A stretch of DNA of 5,386 nt from the NCBI GenBank assembly GCA_015489145.1, contig WGAH01000273.1, positions 1-5,386 of the forward strand, given 5' to 3'. Of the stretch, positions 1 to 4,461 are shown in pieces (within the stretch, counting starts at the first letter, position 1; every line of letters begins with the position of its first letter). Both the position numbers and the translations under genes were made by a program. This stretch comes from Deltaproteobacteria bacterium (GTDB taxonomy: Bacteria; Myxococcota_A; UBA796; UBA2385). Below the pieces are notes generated by a model that worked only from the letters and a program-made list of their open reading frames with translations, did no database searches and was not told the DNA's origin.

Positions 1-635
1 GCGCGCAGCACCGTCGGGCCGAGGCCCACCAGGGCGCAGCCGCGCTCCCGGGCGAGGGCCACCTCGGCCTCGCTCCAGCCGCCCTCGGGCCCCGTGGCGA
101 CCGCGGCGGGACCGGGCACGGGCGCCAGGCGCTCGGCCCCCGGCACGCACAGGCGCAGCGGCAGGTCGACGGGAAGCGCCGCCAGCGCCGCCGCCAGGCG
201 GACCGGGGCGCGCACCTCGGGAAGGTCGGCGCGACCGCACTGGCTCGCGGCGGCCCGAACGATGCGGAGCCAGCGGTCGCGGCGGTCGCCGCGCGCGACC
301 GAGCGGTCGGCGAGCACCGGCTGGATCACCGTGGCTCCCAGCTCGGTGGCCATGCGGACCACGGTGTCGAAGGCGGCGGCGCGGGACAGGCCGGCGAGGA
401 GCCAGCGGGCCGGGCGCCGGGGGACGGCGGCCGGCGCCTCCACCGCCAGCTCGGCGCGACCCTCCCGCGCGCCCAGCAGCCGCGCGCGCACCGCGTGACC
501 CCGACCGTCGAACACCTCGACGGCCTCGCCCGGGGCGATGCCGACCACCCGCAGGAGGTGGTGCGACTCGCCGGCGTCGAGCAGGAGGCGTTCCGGCGGG
601 TCGTCGAGGGGAACCGGCGACCAGAAGCGCCTCAC
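1..635 (-). CDS. rsmE: 16S rRNA m3U1498 methyltransferase RsmE, 3' end outside window
   Basis: RsmE transfers a methyl group from S-adenosylmethionine to N3 of U1498 in 16S rRNA of the small subunit, in the cytoplasm. The 211 complete codons seen read MRRFWSPV at the start, then an N-terminal PUA-like domain (about 1-70, with SHHLLRVV at 24-31 and FDG at 42-44). The SPOUT methyltransferase domain follows, with MATELGA (95-101), DRSVARG (110-116), SQCGR (131-135), the family's cofactor-knot motif TGPEGGWSEAE (181-191) and GLGPTVLR (204-211). The family usually has about 240-250 residues, so roughly 30-40 C-terminal residues lie beyond base 1. The start is a GTG at 635-633 sharing GTGA with the prmA stop, so translation is probably coupled. 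The MRRF opening is typical of the family and supports this start. prmA-rsmE adjacency is common in bacteria. Identity is secure from motifs; the start codon is slightly less so. Confidence 0.95.
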   Translation of the reverse strand, partial: MRRFWSPVPLDDPPERLLLDAGESHHLLRVVGIAPGEAVEVFDGRGHAVRARLLGAREGRAELAVEAPAAVPRRPARWLLAGLSRAAAFDTVVRMATELGATVIQPVLADRSVARGDRRDRWLRIVRAAASQCGRADLPEVRAPVRLAAALAALPVDLPLRLCVPGAERLAPVPGPAAVATGPEGGWSEAEVALARERGCALVGLGPTVLR

Positions 636-1498
636 GGCCGCAGCTCCAGCGCCACCCAGTCGCCGTCGCGCTCCCGGCGCACCACGCGCAGGGCCGAGAA
701 GCAGGCCTCGACCATCGCCTGCCGGTCGGCCAGCACGCCGGCGAGCACCAGGGCGCCGCCGGTCAGGCGCACCAGGTCGTCGGCGAGCGCGCAGAGGACC
801 TCGGCGAAGACGTTGGCCACCACCAGGTCCCAGGCGCCGTCGATCTCGTGGAGGGGGGCGGCGTCGAAGCGGGCGGCGAGGCCGTTGCGCTCGGCGTTGG
901 CCCGGGCCGCGCGCACGGCCTCGACGTCGTGATCGACCCCCCGGGCCTCCATGCCGAGCTTCGCCGCCGCCAGGGCCAGCACCCCCGTCCCGCAGCCCAC
1001 GTCGAGGCAGCGCCCCCCGGGGCGGGCCAGGCGGTCCACCGCCCGGAGGCAGGCGAGGGTGGTCGGGTGCTCGCCGGTGCCGAAGGCCATGCCCGGCTCG
1101 ACCACCAGGTCGCCGGGAAGGGCCTCCCAGGGGGGCGCCACCGCCAGGCGCTCGCTGATCACGATGCGCCGGAAACCGCGCTTCCAGGCGCTCGCCCAGT
1201 CCTCCTCGCCGAGGAGCACCGCCGCGGGCTCGGCCCGCAGCCACCGCCCCAGCGCCGCCCCGGCCCGGGCGGCCCAGGCCTCGGGGTCGCCGCCCTCGGC
1301 GGGAAACCAGGCGCGAAGCACGACCCGGCCGGGCAGGGGCGGCGGCGGCCCCGTGTCCCAGGGCTGGCGCACCGGGGGCGCCTCGCCCTCGGGCCAGCGC
1401 TCCTCGATGCCGGTGGCGCCGAGCTCGAACAGCGCCGCGCTGGCGAGCTCCACGGCGCCGCGCTCCACCAGGGCGTCGAGCTGGACCCAGTCGCGCAT
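632..1498 (-). CDS. prmA: ribosomal protein L11 methyltransferase PrmA
   Basis: PrmA is a cytoplasmic S-adenosylmethionine-dependent enzyme that methylates amino groups of ribosomal protein L11. The product has 288 residues, close to the 293 of the E. coli enzyme, so the gene looks complete. The N-terminal substrate-recognition domain covers about 1-95. It is followed by the family signature WASAWKRGFRR (101-111), GMAFGTGEHPTT (136-147), the cofactor-binding motif I CLDVGCGTGVLAL (164-176), the acidic ribose-binding region GVDHD (187-191), and DLVVANVFAEVL (224-235), where the family more often has an NIL-type sequence, then GGALVLAGVL (247-256). The ATG at 1498 lies 8 bases after the TAG of the VKOR-DsbA gene and has no strong Shine-Dalgarno sequence, which suggests translation coupled to the upstream gene. 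The stop overlaps the GTG of rsmE. The frame stays open far upstream to about 2356, but that part lies inside the fusion gene and has no PrmA similarity. Confidence 0.96.
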   Translation of the reverse strand: MRDWVQLDALVERGAVELASAALFELGATGIEERWPEGEAPPVRQPWDTGPPPPLPGRVVLRAWFPAEGGDPEAWAARAGAALGRWLRAEPAAVLLGEEDWASAWKRGFRRIVISERLAVAPPWEALPGDLVVEPGMAFGTGEHPTTLACLRAVDRLARPGGRCLDVGCGTGVLALAAAKLGMEARGVDHDVEAVRAARANAERNGLAARFDAAPLHEIDGAWDLVVANVFAEVLCALADDLVRLTGGALVLAGVLADRQAMVEACFSALRVVRRERDGDWVALELRP

Positions 1499-1506
1499 CG
1501 CCGCGG

Positions 1507-2787
1507 CTACCGCGCCGGGGGCGGGGGAAGCTCGGCGCCGGCCCGGTGGGCCTCCACCAGCCGCCGGATCGCCACGGGCCCCTCCTCGACGAGCACCCAG
1601 CGCCCGTCGGGGAACAGGCCCTGCACGAAGAAGGACGGGGTGAAGTGGACGCCGACCTTCTCGGAGGCGTCCACGTCGGCGGCGATCGCCTCGCGGGTGC
1701 GCGGGTCGGCCAGGCAGGTCTCGAAGGCGTCGAGGTCGAGGCCCGCCTGCTTCGCCATGAAGCGGATGTCGTCGTCGCCGAGGAACTCCTGGTTGGCGAA
1801 CATCAGCTTCTCGAGCTGCCAGAAGCGCCCCTGCTGCCGGGCGCACTCGCCGGCGTAGGCCGCCGGGCAGGCGCGGGCGTGGCGCGGGCCCTCGATGAGG
1901 CGGTTGCAGACGCTGCTGATCGGGAAGTTCTTGTAGAGCACCCGGATGTCGGGGTCGGCCTGCACCATCTCGAAGACCTGGGGCGTGGCCGCGGCGCAGG
2001 CGGGGCACTGGAAGTCGGCGAACTCGACGACGGTGTAGGGGGCGTCCTTGCGGCCGAGGATGGGCTCGGTGCCGTCGAGCTCCAGCGGACCCTCGGTGGC
2101 CTTGTACAGCGAGGCGAGGTCGTCGCTCCCGGCGTCGGCGGCGGCCGTGCCGCCCGCGCGCCCGTAGACGAACAGCCCGACCACGACGGCGAGGACGCCG
2201 GCGGTGGCGAAGGCGCCGAGGCTCTTGTCGGTCTTGCCGCGCAGGAGCTCGGCCAGGCCCGCCCCGAGGGAGGCGTCCGAGCGCCGGGCCGCCAGCAGGC
2301 CGGCGACGAGGATGAGGGTGTTGAAGCCGTACATCGACACGCACAGCAGGCACCACTTGCCCATGTGGGCCGACACGCCGGCGAGCACCGCCGAGTAGAG
2401 CACCGCCGCGCCGCCGCCGAGCACGAGGAGGTGCGGGGCGCGCGGGTGGTCGTCCCGGCGCAGGCGGCCGAGGGCCAGCACCGCCAGGACGGCGACGTAG
2501 AAGCCGAAGCCGAGCAGGGCGATCGGGATGCCGAACAGCTCGGACCAGGCGCTGCGGTTCACCGCGTCGCAGTCGATGACGGCGTTCACGGTGCAGAAGG
2601 AGCTGCCGGAGGCCGGGCTGTGCTGGAGGGTGAGGTAGGCGGCGACGCCGGCGCCCATCAGCGCGGCGGCGGCGGCGCCCGCCAGCCGGCGCCAGGCCAG
2701 GAGGGCGATGGCGAGAACCCAGGCGGCGGCGATGCCGCCGACGAGGGTGCCTGCGGAGAGGACGGCGAACACGGGCTGGATGGACAT
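1507..2787 (-). CDS. VKOR-DsbA fusion: membrane quinone-linked disulfide oxidase joined to a periplasmic thioredoxin-fold domain
   Basis: The 426-residue product joins a VKOR-family membrane domain to a DsbA-like domain. In such fusions the thioredoxin-like part oxidises secreted proteins and VKOR reoxidises it, passing electrons to quinone. Seen: hydrophobic segments at about 8-31, 36-54, 87-107, 118-138, 148-168 and 189-208; loop cysteines C65 and C73 (CTVNAVIDC) followed by DAVNRSAWSELFGIPIALLG (74-93); the VKOR redox pair CLLC (146-149) at the outer end of a membrane segment; and a C-terminal domain (about 225-426) with FADFQCPACAAA (257-268, catalytic CPAC) and the cis-proline motif TPSFF (383-387). 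Arginines and lysines at 33-34, 108-116, 168-169 and 183-188 fit cytoplasmic loops, placing all redox cysteines outside. The first membrane segment appears additional to the five-helix VKOR core. ATG at 2787 was preferred over GTG at 2805 because a GGGGCGG stretch precedes it. The gene is followed closely by prmA. Further cysteines occur at 294, 307, 315 and 358. Confidence 0.92.
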   Translation of the reverse strand: MSIQPVFAVLSAGTLVGGIAAAWVLAIALLAWRRLAGAAAAALMGAGVAAYLTLQHSPASGSSFCTVNAVIDCDAVNRSAWSELFGIPIALLGFGFYVAVLAVLALGRLRRDDHPRAPHLLVLGGGAAVLYSAVLAGVSAHMGKWCLLCVSMYGFNTLILVAGLLAARRSDASLGAGLAELLRGKTDKSLGAFATAGVLAVVVGLFVYGRAGGTAAADAGSDDLASLYKATEGPLELDGTEPILGRKDAPYTVVEFADFQCPACAAATPQVFEMVQADPDIRVLYKNFPISSVCNRLIEGPRHARACPAAYAGECARQQGRFWQLEKLMFANQEFLGDDDIRFMAKQAGLDLDAFETCLADPRTREAIAADVDASEKVGVHFTPSFFVQGLFPDGRWVLVEEGPVAIRRLVEAHRAGAELPPPPAR

Positions 2788-2806
2788 GCCGCCCCGATAT
2801 GCCACG

Positions 2807-2820
2807 GCTGCCGCGGCAGC
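2807..2820. repeat. perfect 14-base palindrome just upstream of the VKOR-DsbA gene
   Basis: GCTGCCGCGGCAGC reads identically on both strands. It ends 20 bases before the ATG at 2787. It could be an operator, a small hairpin in the leader, or chance in GC-rich DNA. No regulator can be assigned from sequence alone. Confidence 0.5.
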
Positions 2821-2879
2821 AATGGGCCTCGGCGGGCCGGACGGATCCGGGGTGAGGAACCGGCGGGCCCTCCCTCCAG

Positions 2880-2968
2880 CGACGCCGGCCGGAGGCCGGC
2901 GCTCACGACGCGATGCCGGCGTAGACGCGGCATCCTGCCGCGCCCTCCCCCGCGACGATGCCGGCCGG
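2880..2968. repeat. palindrome-rich spacer, possible REP-like element, between smpB and the VKOR-DsbA gene
   Basis: The spacer contains several structured elements. At 2883-2901 a perfect 8-base inverted repeat (CGCCGGCC, 3-base loop GGA, GGCCGGCG) can form a tight hairpin. At 2912-2934 arms GATGCCG and CGGCATC pair, and the stem can extend inward through GCGT/ACGC with one bulged base and a 2-base loop. The 10-mer CGATGCCGGC occurs at 2911-2920 and again at 2956-2965, and GCGACGCCGGCCGG at 2880-2893 resembles the second copy. No T-run follows any stem on either strand, so these are not classical intrinsic terminators. Dispersed palindromic repeats often sit at gene ends in GC-rich genomes, and that is the favoured but unproven reading. 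An alternative is mRNA 3'-end stabilising structure after smpB. Confidence 0.45.
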
Positions 2969-3472
2969 TCAGCGGCCGTCGCGGAGCTGGTCGCGCACCT
3001 GGCGCTGGGCGTCCTTCTCCTTGAGGCGGTCGCGCTTGTCGTGGAGCTTGCGCCCGCGGACCAGGCCCAGGGTCACCTTGACCCAGGCGCCGCGGAAGTA
3101 GAGGCGCAGGGGCACCACCGTCAGCCCGCGCTCGCGCACCTTCTTCGCCCAGCGGTCGAGCTCGCGGCGCTTGAGGAGCAGGCGCCGGCGGCGGCGCGGC
3201 TCGTGGTTGTGGTACGGGCCGGCCTGGGCGTAGGGCGGGATGTGGACGTCGAGAAGCCAGGCCTCTCCCTCCTCGAAGAGCACGAAGCCCTCGGCGATGT
3301 TGCCCTTGCCGCCCCGGAGGCTCTTGACCTCGCTGCCCCGCAGCTCGAGGCCGGCCTCGAGTTCCTCGAGGATCTCGTAGTCGTGGCGGGCCTTGCGGTT
3401 CTCGGCGACGAGGCGCACCGCCTCGCCGTCGCGACCGCGCGTCCAGCCCCCGGCCTTTCCCTTGCGCCCCAC
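2969..3472 (-). CDS. smpB: SsrA (tmRNA)-binding protein SmpB
   Basis: SmpB binds tmRNA and places it in the decoding centre of ribosomes stalled without a stop codon, so that the nascent chain is tagged for degradation and the ribosome freed. The 167-residue product carries the family hallmarks: AENRKARHDYEI (23-34), AGLELRGSEVKSLRGGKGNI (40-59), the basic stretch EPRRRRRLLLKR (91-102), PLRLYFRGAWVKVTLGL (121-137) and the basic C-terminal tail GRKLHDKRDRLKEKD (140-154), which enters the mRNA channel in characterised SmpB. The GTG at 3472 was chosen because GGAGGA lies just upstream. The frame could also start at GTG 3526, adding 18 residues, but an in-frame TAG directly precedes that codon and no ribosome site is seen. 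A start at the GTG for residue 19 would also be possible but has a poorly spaced ribosome site. The tmRNA gene itself is not in this window. It is first in the leftward unit. Confidence 0.95.
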   Translation of the reverse strand: MGRKGKAGGWTRGRDGEAVRLVAENRKARHDYEILEELEAGLELRGSEVKSLRGGKGNIAEGFVLFEEGEAWLLDVHIPPYAQAGPYHNHEPRRRRRLLLKRRELDRWAKKVRERGLTVVPLRLYFRGAWVKVTLGLVRGRKLHDKRDRLKEKDAQRQVRDQLRDGR

Positions 3473-3481
3473 GGGTCCTCC
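3473..3481 (-). promoter_or_regulatory. ribosome binding site deciding the smpB start
   Basis: On the minus strand GGAGGA is followed by CCC and then the GTG at 3472. The spacing is a little short, but it is the only good Shine-Dalgarno match among the possible smpB starts, so it supports the 167-residue form. Confidence 0.55.
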
Positions 3482-3625
3482 CACGGTTTCGGTGGCCGGC
3501 GCCACCCGGGCGCCCGGCCGCTCCACCTATCCCGCCGGGGACCGGATGCTGTTCCACTTCTTCCCACCTCAGACCCCTCGCACCCCCCGCCACCGGCGCC
3601 GCCGTGGAACACGAGGGACCGCGGC

Positions 3626-3639
3626 CCCGCCCGGGCGGG
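3626..3639. repeat. perfect 14-base GC palindrome
   Basis: CCCGCCCGGGCGGG is self-complementary. No T-run follows on either strand, so terminator function is not supported. It may be an operator or a chance palindrome in very GC-rich DNA. Confidence 0.4.
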
Positions 3640-3811
3640 CGAAGCGAACAGCGGGCTTTCATCCGAGACTTACAGCGGTCTTACCCCGCGCGCCCGACCG
3701 GCGACCGCTCCACGCCCGCCGTTCCACAGGGAGCGTGCTTCGGGAGTCCGCGCCTTCTCCGGCCCGCCTGGCCGGGTGTTCCGCTCACGCAGGCGCGGGT
3801 TCCACGCGGAC

Positions 3812-3860
3812 AGGTGTCATCGCAAGTCATTGAAATCACTGATGTGTGACAAGACCTTAC
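3812..3860. promoter_or_regulatory. AT-richer island with paired TCAnTGA palindromes, possible operator or promoter
   Basis: This is the least GC-rich stretch of the window. TCATTGA (3827-3833) and TCACTGA (3836-3842) are each palindromic around one base and repeat with a 9-base period. TGTCA (3815-3819) and TGACA (3847-3851) flank them as an inverted pair. TTGAAA at 3830-3835 resembles a -35 hexamer on the plus strand, and TTGTCA at 3852-3847 resembles one on the minus strand, but neither has a good -10 at the right distance. It is plausibly a protein-binding or promoter region for one of the diverging units. Confidence 0.3.
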
Positions 3861-3888
3861 CGTTCCACGCCCCCGGAGGGCTCCGCGG

Positions 3889-3926
3889 GGTGGCCGAGGT
3901 GGAAAAAAGGGGTGATAGAGTGGAGG
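3889..3926 (+). promoter_or_regulatory. putative mraZ promoter with GTGG repeats (MraZ-box-like)
   Basis: GTGG occurs at 3890, 3899 (as GTGGAA) and 3920 (as GTGGAG), with GGTGA at 3911. TGATAGAGT at 3913-3921 fits an extended -10 element (TGn followed by TAGAGT, four of six matches to TATAAT including the key T, A and final T), which would start transcription near 3928 and leave a leader of about 45 bases. No good -35 is seen. MraZ proteins are known to bind GTGG- or TGGG-containing direct repeats in their own promoters. The spacing here (9, then 12-13, then 8-9) is less regular than the roughly 10-base period of characterised sites, so autoregulation is inferred. Confidence 0.45.
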
Positions 3927-3972
3927 CCGGTCCCAGCCTCGCCGCCCGCCGCCGCCGCTCCCGCAGGTCCCG

Positions 3973-4461
3973 ATGCCGATCACCCCGCTCACAGCCGAAC
4001 TGACGCTGGACGACAAGGGCCGGGTGCACCTGCCGCGGGAGATCGCCCGCCACCTGCAGGAGCAGGGGATCAGCATGATGGTGGCCTTCGGCAAGGAGGG
4101 ACCGGACGGGGGGCTCAGCTTCCTGCCGGTGGCCGAGTTCCAGAAGCTGCGCGCGCGCTACACCGCCAAGGGGCCGCTGCACCCGAACTCCCGCCTGTTC
4201 AGCATGGCCATCGAGTCGCTGGCCACCCGGGTTCGCATCGACGGCTCCGGGCGCATGTCGATCCCCGTGGCGACCCGGCGCACCTTCGGGCTCGACCGCG
4301 ACCTGTACCTGTTCACGAGCGGCGAGTGGTTCGAGCTCTGGTCGCGCCCGCGCTGGGAGGCCGTGCTGCGCCAGGCGGCCGAGCGCTGGCAGGCGGTGAC
4401 CGGCTTCGAGGCGGTGGAGCAGATCGAGGACGCGCCGCGGGAGGAGGGGGATGACCGATGA
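3973..4461 (+). CDS. mraZ: transcriptional regulator MraZ, first gene of the dcw cluster
   Basis: MraZ is a DNA-binding protein of the SpoVT/AbrB-fold family that controls the division and cell-wall (dcw) cluster and usually its own gene. The 162-residue product contains the two tandem family repeats. The first has LDDKGRVHLP (12-21) with the DxxxR motif D13-R17. The second has RVRIDGSGRMSIPVATRR (86-103) with D90-R94 and ends in the typical WFELWSRPRW (119-128). The length is slightly above the usual 140-155 residues because of a charged tail (EDAPREEGDDR). The ATG at 3973 is preceded by only a weak CAGG ribosome site, but the alignable N-terminus begins immediately after it. Its end overlaps rsmH by 11 bases, and the mraZ-rsmH order is the conserved start of the dcw cluster. 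GTGG repeats upstream suggest autoregulation. Confidence 0.95.
   Translation: MPITPLTAELTLDDKGRVHLPREIARHLQEQGISMMVAFGKEGPDGGLSFLPVAEFQKLRARYTAKGPLHPNSRLFSMAIESLATRVRIDGSGRMSIPVATRRTFGLDRDLYLFTSGEWFELWSRPRWEAVLRQAAERWQAVTGFEAVEQIEDAPREEGDDR
4440..4450 (+). promoter_or_regulatory. ribosome binding site of rsmH inside the mraZ tail
   Basis: GGAGG at 4440-4444 lies 6 bases before the ATG at 4451 and is followed by a further AGGGGG, giving a purine-rich tract. It fixes the rsmH start within the last codons of mraZ and implies coupled translation. Confidence 0.7.

Larger units (their letters stand above)
3551..3868. repeat. family of GTTCCAC heptamers in the smpB-mraZ spacer
   Basis: Exact GTTCCAC occurs at 3551-3557, 3721-3727, 3799-3805 and 3862-3868, and its reverse complement GTGGAAC at 3604-3610. 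One-base variants lie at 3520-3526 and 3707-3713 (GCTCCAC) and 3778-3784 (GTTCCGC). The flanks are not conserved, so this is a short recognition motif rather than a longer duplicated sequence. Spacings between direct copies are 170, 78 and 63 bases, with variant-to-exact pairs 14 and 21 bases apart. Read on the other strand the motif is GTGGAAC, close to the GTGGAA at 3899-3904 in the putative mraZ operator, so MraZ is one candidate binder. The protein that recognises it is not known from sequence. Confidence 0.6.
3473..3972. other. 500-base divergent non-coding spacer between smpB and mraZ
   Basis: No gene is supported here. Open frames that cross it have low-complexity Arg/Pro/Ala-rich translations typical of out-of-frame reading in GC-rich DNA. 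No tRNA, rRNA or tmRNA end is recognisable. The spacer holds the GTTCCAC heptamer family, several GC palindromes (3491-3506 with arms GGTGGC/GCCACC, 3506-3517 CCGGGCGCCCGG, 3626-3639), an AT-richer island around 3812-3860 and the probable mraZ promoter just before mraZ. It should contain promoters for both diverging units. A convincing minus-strand promoter for smpB could not be placed. Confidence 0.7.

Noticed and set aside
1499..2356. Upstream extension of the prmA frame to 2356
   Set aside because: The extension lies inside the VKOR-DsbA gene in another frame and is Arg/Pro-rich without similarity to any PrmA domain. The prmA ATG at 1498 gives a normal-length enzyme.
2883..2934. Intrinsic terminator of smpB
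   Set aside because: The stems are strong, but no T-run follows on the minus strand, so the structure is better described as a palindromic repeat.
1546..3024. Long plus-strand open frame (about 490 codons) opposite the VKOR-DsbA gene
   Set aside because: It is antisense to a well-supported gene. Its translation is Gly/Ala/Val/Glu-rich with no recognisable motif, as expected in GC-rich DNA where stop codons are rare in complementary frames.
3778..3805. LexA box of the GTTC-N7-GTTC type
   Set aside because: The GTTC elements are 21 bases apart at closest, not 11, so the spacing does not fit.
3393..3849. Short plus-strand frames over the smpB start and the spacer
   Set aside because: They have no ribosome site or recognisable family, and Arg/Pro-rich translations. 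They overlap smpB antisense.
3721..3868. DnaA boxes or a replication origin suggested by TTCCACA/TTCCAC repeats
   Set aside because: The repeats match only part of the TTATnCACA consensus, and no dnaA, dnaN, gidA or AT-rich unwinding element is nearby. The mraZ-rsmH context is not an origin context.
3473..3972. tmRNA (ssrA) gene beside smpB
   Set aside because: No TΨC-arm GTTCGA sequence, no CCA-type acceptor end and no tag-peptide frame was seen.
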